Positions 13,076-25,400 of a stretch of 64,000 nucleotides of DNA are shown here, piece after piece. Below the pieces are notes generated by a model. That model had not been told where the DNA came from, did no database searches, and was given only the letters and a program-made list of their open reading frames with translations. How positions within the stretch are numbered: the stretch's first letter is position 1; each line of letters begins with the position of its first letter. Both the position numbers and the translations under genes were made by a program. The stretch spans positions 186,001 to 250,000 of the forward strand of contig CAWUCO010000167.1 of assembly GCA_963920705.1 (NCBI GenBank), in the 5' to 3' direction. Source of the stretch: Odiellus spinosus. Taxonomy: Eukaryota > Arthropoda > Arachnida > Opiliones > Phalangiidae.

Positions 13076-15699
13076 AGTTTTCAAAAATCCGTTGAAAAAC
13101 AAGAAAAATATGGCCAATTCAAGAAATCATACAATATCAAAATAGTCAAATTTCAGATTTTAAAAATTCGCTTTTTGATATTAGATGTTTTTTGAATTGA
13201 CCATATTTTCCATGTTTTTCAACGGATTTTCCAAAACTCTTGTTTTTTAGATAGACCAATATTTGTTCTTTCGATAGGTGTTAATTTTGTCTAAATCGCT
13301 TAAAAATCAAATGTTTTGTGTCCATTTGAATCCAATAATCTTTGATTTTTAAGCGTTTTTGCTTAATTTTAACCAATTTTATATTAGTCACGTTTTGGCA
13401 ATTTAGACAAAACCAAAGTCATTCGAAAGAGCAATTAATGGACAGTCTAAATAATAAGAGTTTTCAAAAATCCGTTGAAAAACAAGATTAATATGGCAAA
13501 TTCAAGAAATCATACAATATCAAAATAGTCAAATTTCAGATTTTAAAAATTCGCTTTTTGATATTGGATGTTTTTTGAATTGACCATATTTTCCATGTTT
13601 TTCAACGGATTTTCCAAAACTCTTGTTTTTTAGATAGACCAATATTTGTTCTTTCGATAGGTGTTAATTTTGTCTAAATCGCTTAAAAATCAAATGTTTT
13701 GTGTCCATTTGAATCCAATAATCTTTGATTTTTAAGCGTTTTTGCTTAATTTTAACCAATTTTATATTTGTCACGTTTTGGCAATTTAGACAAAACCAAA
13801 GCCATTCGAAAGAGCAATTAATGGACAGTCTAAATAATAAGAGTTTTCAAAAATCCGTTGAAAAACAAGAAAAATATGGCCAATTCAAGAAATCATACAA
13901 TATCAAAATAGTCAAATTTCAGATTTTAAAAATTCGCTTTTTGATATTAGATGTTTTTAGAATTGACCATATTTTCCATGTTTTTCAACGGATTTTCCAA
14001 AACTCTTGTTTTTTAGATAGTCCAAAATTTGCTCTTTCGATAGGGTTTAATTTTGTCTAAATTGCTTAAAAATCAAATGTTTTGTGTCCATTTGAATCCA
14101 ATAATCTTTGATTTTTAAGCGTTTTTGCTTAATTTTAACCAATTTTATATTTTTCACGTTTTGGCAATTTAGACAAAACCAAAGTCATTCGAAATAGCAA
14201 TTAATGGATAGTCTAAATAATAAGAGTTTTCAAAAATCCGTTGAAAAACAAGAAAAATATGGCCAATTCAAGAAATCATACAATATCAAAATAGTCAAAT
14301 TTCAGATTTTAAAAATTCGCTTTTTGATATTAGATGTTTTTAGAATTGACCATATTTTCCATGTTTTTCAACGGATTTTCCAAAACTCTTGTTTTTTAGA
14401 TAGTCCAAAATTTGCTCTTTCGATAGGTGTTAATTTTGTCTAAATTGCTTAAAAATCAAATGTTTTGTGTCCATTTGAATCCAATAATCTTTGATTTTTA
14501 AGCGTTTTTGCTTAATTTTAACCAATTTTATATTTTTCACGTTTTGGCAATTTAGACAAAACCAAAGTCATTCGAAAGAGCAATTAATGGACAGTCTAAA
14601 TAATAAGAGTTTTCAAAAATCCGTTGAAAAACAAGAAAAATATGACCAATTCAAGAAATCATACAATATCAAAATAGTCAAATTTCAGATTTTAAAAATT
14701 CGCTTTTTGATATTAGATGTTTTTTGAATTGGCCATATTTTCCATGTTTTTCAACGGATTTTCCAAAACTCTTGTTTTTTAGATAGTCCAATATTTTCTC
14801 TTTCGATAGGTGTTGATTTTGTCTAAATCGCTTAAAAATCAAATGTTTTGTGTCCATTTGAATAAAATAATCATAGATTTTGAAGTGTTTTTGCTTAATT
14901 TTTACCAATTTTATACTTGTCACGTTTTGGCAATTTAGACAAAACCAAAGTCATTCGAAAGAGCAATTAATGGACAGTCTTAATAATAAGAGTTTTCAAA
15001 AATCCGTTGAAAAAAAAGAAAAATATGGCCAATTCAAGAAATCATACAATATCAAAATAGTCAAATTTCAGATTTTAAAAATTCGCTTTTTGATATTAGA
15101 TGTTTTTTGAATTGACCATATTTTCCATGTTTTTCAACGGATTTTCCAAAACTCTTGTTTTTTAGATAGACCAATATTTGTTCTTTCGATAGGTGTTAAT
15201 TTTGTCTAAATCGCTTAAAAATCAAATGTTTTGTGTACATTTGAATCCAATAATCTTTGATTTTTATGCGTTTTTGCCTAATTTTAACCAATTTTATATT
15301 TGTCACGTTTTGGCAATTTAGACAAAACCAAAGTCATTCGAAAGAGCAATTAATGGACAGTCTAAATAATAAGAGTTTTCAAAAATCCGTTGAAAAACAA
15401 GAATAATATGACCAATTCAAGAAATCATACAATATCAAAATAGTCAAATTTCAGATTTTAAAAATTCGCTTTTTGATATTAGATATTTTTAGAATTGACC
15501 ATATTTTCCATGTTTTTCAACGGATTTTCCTAAACTCTTGTTTTTTAGATAGTCCAATATTTGCTCTTTCGATAGGTGTTGATTTTGTCTAAATCGCTTA
15601 AAAATCAAATGTTTTGTGTCCATTTGAATCCAATAATCTTGGATTTTTAAGCGTTTTTGCTTAATTTTAACCAATTTTATATTTGTCACGTTTTGGCAA

Positions 15700-18600
15700 T
15701 TTAGACAAAACCAAAGTCATTCGAAAGAGCAATTAATGGACAGTCTAAATAATAAGAGTTTTCAAAAATCCGTTGAAAAACAAGAAAAATATGACCAATT
15801 CAAGAAATCATACAATATCAAAATAGTCAAATTACAGATTTTAAAAATTCGCTTTTTGATATTAGATGTTTTTTGAATTGGCCATATTTTCCATGTTTTT
15901 CAACGGATTTTCCAAAACTCTTGTTTTTTAGATAGTCCAATATTTTCTCTTTCGATAGGTGTTGATTTTGTCTAAATCGCTTAAAAATCAAATGTTTTGT
16001 GTCCATTTGAATCCAATAATCTTAGATTTTGAAGTGTTTTTTCTTAATTTTAACCAATTTTATATTTGTCACGTTTTGGCAATTTAGACAAAACCAAAGT
16101 CATTCGAAAGAGCAATTAATGGACAGTCTAAATAATAAGAGTTTTCAAAAATCCGTTGAAAAACAAGAAAAATATGGCCAATTCAAAAAATCATACAATA
16201 TCAAAATAGTCAAATTTCAGATTTTAAAAATTCGCTTTTTGATATTAGATGTTTTTAGAATTGACCATATTTTCCATGTTTTTCAACGGATTTTCCAAAA
16301 CTCTTGTTTTTTAGATAGTCCAATATTTGTTCTTTCGATAGGTGTTGATTATGTCTAAATCGCTTAAAAATCAAATGTTTTGTGTCCATTTGAATCCAAT
16401 AATCTTGGATTTTTAAGCGTTTTTGCTTAATTTTAACCAATTTTATATTTGTCACGTTTTGGCAATTTAGACAAAACCAAAGTCATTCGAAAGAGCAATT
16501 AATGGACAGTCTAAATAATAAGAGTTTTCAAAAATCCGTTGAAAAACAAGAAAAATATGACCAATTCAAGAAATCATACAATATCAAAATAGTCAAATTT
16601 CAGATTTAAAAAATTCGCTTTTTGATATTAGATGTTTTTTGAATTGACCATATTTTCCATGTTTTTCAACGGATTTTCCAAAACTCTTGTTTTTTAGATA
16701 GACCAATATTTGTTCTTTCGATAGGTGTTAATTTTGTCTAAATCGCTTAAAAATCAAATGTTTTGTGTCCATTTGAATCCAATAATCTTAGATTTTGAAG
16801 TGTTTTTTCTTAATTTTAACCAATTTTATATTTGTCACGTTTTGGCAATTTAGACAAAACCAAAGTCATTCGAAAGAGCAATTAATGGACAGTCTAAATA
16901 ATAAGAGTTTTCAAAAATCCGTTGAAAAACAAGAAAAATATGACCAATTCAAGAAATCATACAATATCAAAATAGTCAAATTACAGATTTTAAAAATTCG
17001 CTTTTTGATATTAGATGTTTTTTGAATTGACCATATTTTCCATGTTTTTCAACGGATTTTCCAAAATTCTTGTTTTTTAGATAGACCAATATTTGTTCTT
17101 TCGATAGGTGTTAATTTTGTCTAAATCGCTTAAAAATCAAATGTTTTGTGTACATTTGAATCCAATAATCTTTGATTTTTATGCGTTTTTGCTTAATTTT
17201 AACCAATTTTATATTTGTCACGTTTTGGCAATTTAGACAAAACCAAAGTCATTCGAAAGAGCAATTAATGGACAGTCTAAATAATAAGAGTTTTCAAAAA
17301 TCCGTTGAAAAACAAGAATAATATGACCAATTCAAGAAATCATACAATATCAAAATAGTCAAATTTCAGATTTTAAAAATTCGCTTTTTGATATTAGATA
17401 TTTTTAGAATTGACCATATTTTCCATGTTTTTCAACGGATTTTCCAAAACTCTTGTTTTTTAGATAGTCCAATATTTGCTCTTTCGATAGGTGTTGATTT
17501 TGTCTAAATCGCTTAAAAATCAAATGTTTTGTGTCCATTTGAATCCAATAATCTTGGATTTTTAAGCGTTTTTGCTTAATTTTAACCAATTTTATATTTG
17601 TCACGTTTTGGCAATTTAGACAAAACCAAAGTCATTCGAAAGAGCAATTAATGGACAGTCTAAATAATAAGAGTTTTCAAAAATCCGTTGAAAAACAAGA
17701 AAAATATGACCAATTCAAGAAATCATACAATATCAAAATAGTCAAATTACAGATTTTAAAAATTCGCTTTTTGATATTAGATGTTTTTTGAATTGGCCAT
17801 ATTTTCCATGTTTTTAACGGATTTTCCAAAACTCTTGTTTTTTAGATAGTCCAATATTTTCTCTTTCGATAGGTGTTGATTTTGTCTAAATCGCTTAAAA
17901 ATCAAATGTTTTGTGTCCATTTGAATCCAATAATCTTAGATTTTGAAGTGTTTTTTCTTAATTTTAACCAATTTTATATTTGTCACGTTTTGGCAATTTA
18001 GACAAAACAAAAGTCATTCGAAAGAGCAATTAATGGACAGTCTAAATAATAAGAGTTTTCAAAAATCCGTTGAAAAACAAGAAAAATATGGCCAATTCAA
18101 AAAATCATACAATATCAAAATAGTCAAATTTCAGATTTTAAAAATTCGCTTTTTGATATTAGATGTTTTTAGAATTGACCATATTTTCCATGTTTTTCAA
18201 CGGATTTTCCAAAACTCTTGTTTTTTAGATAGTCCAATATTTGTTCTTTCGATAGGTGTTGATTATGTCTAAATCGCTTAAAAATCAAATGTTTTGTGTC
18301 CATTTGAATCCAATAATCTTGGATTTTTAAGCGTTTTTGCTTAATTTTAACCAATTTTATATTTGTCACGTTTTGGCAATTTAGACAAAACCAAAGTCAT
18401 TCGAAAGAGCAATTAATGGACAGTCTAAATAATAAGAGTTTTCAAAAATCCGTTGAAAAACAAGAAAAATATGACCAATTCAAGAAATCATACAATATCA
18501 AAATAGTCAAATTACAGATTTTAAAAATTCGCTTTTTGATATTAGATGTTTTTTGAATTGGCCATATTTTCCATGTTTTTCAACGGATTTTCCAAAACTC

Positions 18601-21100
18601 TTGTTTTTTAGATAGTCCAATATTTTCTCTTTCGATAGGTGTTGATTTTGTCTAAATCGCTTAAAAATCAAATGTTTTGTGTCCATTTGAATCCAATAAT
18701 CTTAGATTTTGAAGTGTTTTTTCTTAATTTTAACCAATTTTATATTTGTCACGTTTTGGCAATTTAGACAAAACCAAAGTCATTCGAAAGAGCAATTAAT
18801 GGACAGTCTAAATAATAAGAGTTTTCAAAAATCCGTTGAAAAACAAGAAAAATATGGCCAATTCAAAAAATCATACAATATCAAAATAGTCAAATTTCAG
18901 ATTTTAAAAATTCGCTTTTTGATATTAGATGTTTTTAGAATTGACCATATTTTCCATGTTTTTCAACGGATTTTCCAAAACTCTTGTTTTTTAGATAGTC
19001 CAATATTTGTTCTTTCGATAGGTGTTGATTATGTCTAAATCGCTTAAAAATCAAATGTTTTGTGTCCATTTGAATCCAATAATCTTGGATTTTTAAGCGT
19101 TTTTGCTTAATTTTAACCAATTTTATATTTGTCACGTTTTGGCAATTTAGACAAAACCAAAGTCATTCGAAAGAGCAATTAATGGACAGTCTAAATAATA
19201 AGAGTTTTCAAAAATCCGTTGAAAAACAAGAAAAATATGACCAATTCAAGAAATCATACAATATCAAAATAGTCAAATTTCAGATTTAAAAAATTCGCTT
19301 TTTGATATTAGATGTTTTTTGAATTGACCATATTTTCCATGTTTTTCAACGGATTTTCCAAAACTCTTGTTTTTTAGATAGACCAATATTTGTTCTTTCG
19401 ATAGGTGTTAATTTTGTCTAAATCGCTTAAAAATCAAATGTTTTGTGTCCATTTGAATCCAATAATCTTAGATTTTGAAGTGTTTTTTCTTAATTTTAAC
19501 CAATTTTATATTTGTCACGTTTTGGCAATTTAGACAAAACCAAAGTCATTCGAAAGAGCAATTAATGGACAGTCTAAATAATAAGAGTTTTCAAAAATCC
19601 GTTGAAAAACAAGAAAAATATGACCAATTCAAGAAATCATACAATATCAAAATAGTCAAATTACAGATTTTAAAAATTCGCTTTTTGATATTAGATGTTT
19701 TTTGAATTGACCATATTTTCCATGTTTTTCAACGGATTTTCCAAAATTCTTGTTTTTTAGATAGACCAATATTTGTTCTTTCGATAGGTGTTAATTTTGT
19801 CTAAATCGCTTAAAAATCAAATGTTTTGTGTACATTTGAATCCAATAATCTTTGATTTTTATGCGTTTTTGCTTAATTTTAACCAATTTTATATTTGTCA
19901 CGTTTTGGCAATTTAGACAAAACCAAAGTCATTCGAAAGAGCAATTTATGGACAGTCTAAATAATAAGAGTTTTCAAAAATCCGTTGAAAAACAAGAATA
20001 ATATGACCAATTCAAGAAATCATACAATATCAAAATAGTCAAATTTCAGATTTTAAAAATTCGCTTTTTGATATTAGATATTTTTAGAATTGACCATATT
20101 TTCCATGTTTTTCAACGGATTTTCCAAAACTCTTGTTTTTTAGATAGTCCAATATTTGCTCTTTCGATAGGTGTTGATTTTGTCTAAATCGCTTAAAAAT
20201 CAAATGTTTTGTGTCCATTTGAATCCAATAATCTTGGATTTTTAAGCGTTTTTGCTTAATTTTAACCAATTTTATATTTGTCACGTTTTGGCAATTTAGA
20301 CAAAACCAAAGTCATTCGAAAGAGCAATTAATGGACAGTCTAAATAATAAGAGTTTTCAAAAATCCGTTGAAAAACAAGAAAAATATGACCAATTCAAGA
20401 AATCATACAATATCAAAATAGTCAAATTACAGATTTTAAAAATTCGCTTTTTGATATTAGATGTTTTTTGAATTGGCCATATTTTCCATGTTTTTCAACG
20501 GATTTTCCAAAACTCTTGTTTTTTAGATAGTCCAATATTTTCTCTTTCGATAGGTGTTGATTTTGTCTAAATCGCTTAAAAATCAAATGTTTTGTGTCCA
20601 TTTGAATCCAATAATCTTAGATTTTGAAGTGTTTTTTCTTAATTTTAACCAATTTTATATTTGTCACGTTTTGGCAATTTAGACAAAACAAAAGTCATTC
20701 GAAAGAGCAATTAATGGACAGTCTAAATAATAAGAGTTTTCAAAAATCCGTTGAAAAACAAGAAAAATATGGCCAATTCAAAAAATCATACAATATCAAA
20801 ATAGTCAAATTTCAGATTTTAAAAATTCGCTTTTTGATATTAGATGTTTTTAGAATTGACCATATTTTCCATGTTTTTCAACGGATTTTCCAAAACTCTT
20901 GTTTTTTAGATAGTCCAATATTTGTTCTTTCGATAGGTGTTGATTATGTCTAAATCGCTTAAAAATCAAATGTTTTGTGTCCATTTGAATCCAATAATCT
21001 TGGATTTTTAAGCGTTTTTGCTTAATTTTAACCAATTTTATATTTGTCACGTTTTGGCAATTTAGACAAAACCAAAGTCATTCGAAAGAGCAATTAATGG
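15700..21100. repeat. Higher-order repeat: two copies of a 7-monomer block (~2,680 bp)
   Basis: About 15700-18380 repeats at about 18380-21060 with offset 2,680-2,681 bp (7 x 383 = 2,681). Markers are GTGTACATTTGAATCC with TTTTTATGCG, the GATTATGTCTAAATCGC monomer and CAAGAATAATATGACC. The first copy has a 1-bp loss near 17815 (GTTTTTAACGG), which explains the small change in offset. Confidence 0.85.
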
Positions 21101-22102
21101 ACAGTCTAAATAATAAGAGTTTTCAAAAATCCGTTGAAAAACAAGAAAAATATGGCCAATTCAAGAAATCATACAATATCAAAGTAGTCAAATTTCAGAT
21201 TTTAAAAATTCGCTTTTTGATATTATATGTTTTTTGAATTGACCATATTTTCCATGTTTTTCCACGGATTTTCCAAAACTATTGTTTTTTAGATAGACCA
21301 ATATTTGCTCTTTCGAGTGGTGTTAATTTTGTCTAAATCGCTTAAAAATCAAATGTTTTGTATCCATTTGAATCCAATAATCTTAGATTTTGAAGTGTTT
21401 TTGCTTAATTTTAACCAATTTTATATTTGTCACGTTTTGGCAATTTAGACAAAACCAAAGTCATTCGAAAGAGCAATTAATGGACAGTCTAAATAATAAG
21501 AGTTTTCAAAAATCCGTTGAAAAACAAGAAAAATATGACCAATTCAAGAAATCATACAATATCAAAATAGTCAAATTTCAGATTTTAAAAATTCGCTTTT
21601 TGATATTAGATGTTTTTTGAATTGACCATATTTTCCATGTTTTTCAACGGATTTTCCAAAACTCTTGTTTTTTAGATAGTCCAATATTTTTTCTTTCGAT
21701 AGGTGTTGATTTTGTCTAAATCGCTTGAAAATCAAATGTCTTGTGTCCATTTGAATCCGATAATCTTGAATTTTTAAGCGTTTTTGCTTAATTTTAACCA
21801 ATTTTATATTTGTCACGTTTTGGCAATTTAGACAAAACCAAAGTCATTCGAAAGAGCAATTAATGGACAGTCTAAATAATAAGAGTTTTCAAAAATCCGT
21901 TGAAAAACAAGTAAAATATGGCCAATTCAATAAATCATACAATATCAAAATAGTCAAATTTCAGATTTTAAAAATTCGCTTTTTGATATTAGATGTTTTT
22001 TGAATTGACCATATTTTCCATGTTTTTCAACGGATTTTCCAAAACTCTTGTTTTTTAGATAGTCCAATATTTTTTCTTTCGATAGGTGTTGATTTTGTCT
22101 AA

Positions 22103-22210
22103 ATCGCTTAAAAATCAAATGTTTTGTGTCCATTTGAATCCAATAATCTTGGATTTTTAAGCGTTTTTGCTTAATTTTAACCAATTTTATATTTGTCACG
22201 TTTTGGCAAT
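22103..22210. repeat. Monomer linker with nested short inverted repeats
   Basis: The linker joins successive palindromes. It holds an outer 12-bp inverted repeat, CGCTTAAAAATC (22105-22116) with GATTTTTAAGCG (22152-22163). Inside it lie two hairpins: TCAAATG/CATTTGA with a 9-nt loop (22115-22137) and AATCCAA/TTGGATT with a 5-nt loop (22137-22155). A further TTAAGC/GCTTAA hairpin lies at 22157-22174. Many other monomers carry GATTTTGAAGTG instead of the right arm, without a matching change on the left. The structure is therefore possible in the DNA but shows no sign of selection for pairing. Confidence 0.7.
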
Positions 22211-22348
22211 TTAGACAAAACCAAAGTCATTCGAAAGAGCAATTAATGGACAGTCTAAATAATAAGAGTTTTCAAAAATCCGTTGAAAAACAAGAAAAAT
22301 ATGGCCAATTCAAGAAATCATACAATATCAAAATAGTCAAATTTCAGA
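22211..22348 (+). repeat. Monomer arm 1 (direct half of the palindrome)
   Basis: This arm contains TTAGACAAAACCAAAG, the TTCGAA site, CCGTTGAAAAACAAG and AATATCAAAA. Three A5 tracts start at 22274, 22286 and 22295, spaced 12 and 9 bp. That is close to one helical turn on average, so intrinsic curvature is predicted. Read as protein it gives a Lys-rich peptide containing KSVEKQEKYGQFKKS, which is the source of the recurring plus-strand frames. No start-site context or conserved frame supports coding. Confidence 0.85.
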
Positions 22349-22485
22349 TTTTAAAAATTCGCTTTTTGATATTATATGTTTTTTGAATTGACCATATTTT
22401 CCATGTTTTTCAACGGATTTTCCAAAACTCTTGTTTTTTAGATAGACCAATATTTGTTCTTTCGATAGGTGTTGATTTTGTCTAA
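22349..22485 (-). repeat. Monomer arm 2 (inverted half of the palindrome)
   Basis: The reverse complement aligns along its length with arm 1. It shares TTAGACAAAA, TCGAAAGA, CAAGAGTTTT, AATCCGTTGAAAAACA and AATATGGTCAATTC. T tracts starting at 22397, 22406 and 22418 mirror the phased A tracts of arm 1. In this frame the minus strand reads KSVEKHGKYGQF, a diverged version of the arm 1 peptide, as expected of an inverted duplicate. The foldback element inserted near the outer end of this arm in another monomer, at TTGATTTTG. Confidence 0.85.
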
Positions 22486-25400
22486 ATCGCTTGAAAATCA
22501 AATGTCTTGTGTCCATTTGAATCCGATAATCTTGAATTTTTAAGCGTTTTTGCTTAATTTTAACCAATTTTATATTTGTCACGTTTTGGCAATTTAGACA
22601 AAACCAAAGTCATTCGAAAGAGCAATTAATGGACAGTCTAAATAATAAGAGTTTTCAAAAATCCGTTGAAAAACAAGTAAAATATGACCAATTCAATAAA
22701 TCATACAATATCAAAATAGTCAAATTTCAGATTTTAAAAATTCGCTTTTTGATATTAGATGTTTTTTGAATTGACCATATTTTCCATGTTTTTCAACGGA
22801 TTTTCCAAAACTCTTGTTTTTTAGATAGTCCAATATTTTTTCTTTCGATAGGTGTTGATTTTGTCTAAATCGCTTAAAAATCAAATGTTTTGTGTCCATT
22901 TGAATCCGATAATCTTGAATTTTTAAGCGTTTTTGCTTAATTTTAACCAATTTTATATTTGTCACGTTTTGGCAATTTAGACAAAACCAAAGTCATTCGA
23001 AAGAGCAATTAATGGACAGTCTAAATAATAAGAGTTTTCAAAAATCCGTTGAAAAACAAGTAAAATATGGCCAATTCAATAAATCATACAATATCAAAAT
23101 AGTCAAATTTCAGATTTTAAAAATTCGCTTTTTGATATTAGATGTTTTTTGAATTGACCATATTTTCCATGTTTTTCAACGGATTTTCCAAAACTCTTGT
23201 TTTTTAGATAGTCCAATATTTTTTCTTTCGATAGGTGTTGATTTTGTCTAAATCGCTTAAAAATCAAATGTTTTGTGTCCATTTGAATCCAATAATCTTG
23301 GATTTTTAAGCGTTTTTGCTTAATTTTAACCAATTTTATATTTGTCACGTTTTGGCAATTTAGACAAAACCAAAGTCATTCGAAAGAGCAATTAATGGAC
23401 AGTCTAAATAATAAGAGTTTTCAAAAATCCGTTGAAAAACAAGAAAAATATGGCCAATTCAAGAAATCATACAATATCAAAATAGTCAAATTTCAGATTT
23501 TAAAAATTCGCTTTTTGATATTATATGTTTTTTGAATTGACCATATTTTCCATGTTTTTCAACGGATTTTCCAAAACTCTTGTTTTTTAGATAGACCAAT
23601 ATTTGTTCTTTCGATAGGTGTTAATTTTGTCTAAATCGCTTAAAAATCAAATGTTTTGTGTACATTTGAATCCAATAATCTTTGATTTTTATGCGTTTTT
23701 GCTTAATTTTAACCAATTTTATATTTGTCACGTTTTGGCAATTTAGACAAAACCAAAGTCATTCGAAAGAGCAATTAATGGACAGTCTAAATAATAAGAG
23801 TTTTCAAAAATCCGTTGAAAAACAAGAATAATATGACCAATTCAAGAAATCATACAATATCAAAATAGTCAAATTTCAGATTTTAAAAATTCGCTTTTTG
23901 ATATTAGATATTTTTAGAATTGACCATATTTTCCATGTTTTTCAACGGATTTTCCAAAACTCTTGTTTTTTAGATAGTCCAATATTTGCTCTTTCGATAG
24001 GTGTTGATTTTGTCTAAATCGCTTAAAAATCAAATGTTTTGTGTCCATTTGAATCCAATAATCTTGGATTTTTAAGCGTTTTTGCTTAATTTTAACCAAT
24101 TTTATATTTGTCACGTTTTGGCAATTTAGACAAAACCAAAGTCATTCGAAAGAGCAATTAATGGACAGTCTAAATAATAAGAGTTTTCAAAAATCCGTTG
24201 AAAAACAAGAAAAATATGACCAATTCAAGAAATCATACAATATCAAAATAGTCAAATTACAGATTTTAAAAATTCGCTTTTTGATATTAGATGTTTTTTG
24301 AATTGACCATATTTTCCATGTTTTTCCACGGATTTTCCAAAACTATTGTTTTTTAGATAGACCAATATTTGCTCTTTCGAGTGGTGTTAATTTTGTCTAA
24401 ATCGCTTAAAAATCAAATGTTTTGTGTCCATTTGAATCCAATAATCTTAGATTTTGAAGTGTTTTTGCTTAATTTTAACCAATTTTATATTTGTCACGTT
24501 TTGGCAATTTAGACAAAACCAAAGTCATTCGAAAGAGCAATTAATGGACAGTCTAAATAATAAGAGTTTTCAAAAATCCGTTGAAAAACAAGAAAAATAT
24601 GACCAATTCAAGAAATCATACAATATCAAAATAGTCAAATTTCAGATTTTAAAAATTCGCTTTTTGATATTAGATGTTTTTTGAATTGACCATATTTTCC
24701 ATGTTTTTCAACGGATTTTCCAAAACTCTTGTTTTTTAGATAGTCCAATATTTTTTCTTTCGATAGGTGTTGATTTTGTCTAAATCGCTTGAAAATCAAA
24801 TGTCTTGTGTCCATTTGAATCCGATAATCTTGAATTTTTAAGCGTTTTTGCTTAATTTTAACCAATTTTATATTTGTCACGTTTTGGCAATTTAGACAAA
24901 ACCAAAGTCATTCGAAAGAGCAATTAATGGACAGTCTAAATAATAAGAGTTTTCAAAAATCCGTTGAAAAACAAGTAAAATATGGCCAATTCAATAAATC
25001 ATACAATATCAAAATAGTCAAATTTCAGATTTTAAAAATTCGCTTTTTGATATTAGATGTTTTTTGAATTGACCATATTTTCCATGTTTTTCAACGGATT
25101 TTCCAAAACTCTTGTTTTTTAGATAGTCAAATATTTTTTCTTTCGATAGGTGTTGATTTTGTCTAAATCGCTTAAAAATCAAATGTTTTGTGTCCATTTG
25201 AATCCAATAATCTTGGATTTTTAAGCGTTTTTGCTTAATTTTAACCAATTTTATATTTGTCACGTTTTGGCAATTTAGACAAAACCAAAGTCATTCGAAA
25301 GAGCAATTAATGGACAGTCTAAATAATAAGAGTTTTCAAAAATCCGTTGAAAAACAAGAAAAATATGGCCAATTCAAGAAATCATACAATATCAAAATAG

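Larger units (their letters stand above)
4610..13565. repeat. Two 3.3-kb duplicate blocks offset by ~5,635 bp
   Basis: About 4610-7930 recurs at about 10245-13564 with the same unusual monomers in the same order: the AAATACGTTG variant, the CGTAATCGC variant, a truncated monomer, a 12-bp deletion, and ACAAGATTAATATGG. The offset of 5,635 bp is 15 x 383 minus 110. The shortfall matches the 96-bp and 12-bp deletions plus two single-base losses inside the block. The second copy has one further 1-bp loss near 12192. Confidence 0.85.
22103..22485. repeat. Reference satellite monomer (383 bp): linker plus inverted dimer
   Basis: I use this monomer to describe the repeat unit. It has a 108-bp linker (22103-22210) followed by a 275-bp imperfect palindrome (22211-22485) centred near 22348. 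The palindrome starts TTAGACAAAA and ends TTTTGTCTAA. Most of its length pairs with the opposite arm: GAAAGAGCAA with TTGTTCTTTC, CCGTTGAAAAACA with TGTTTTTCAACGG, and AATATCAAAA with TTTTGATATT. About 80% of arm positions match by eye. The simplest reading is that an ancestral half-unit was duplicated in inverted orientation and the dimer then became the amplified unit. Phase within the tandem array is arbitrary. Confidence 0.9.

Noticed and set aside
22211-22260. CENP-B box
   Set aside because: TTCGAAAGAGCAATT shares only the first half of the TTCGNNNNANNCGGGN pattern and lacks the CGGG. I saw no better match in the consensus monomer.
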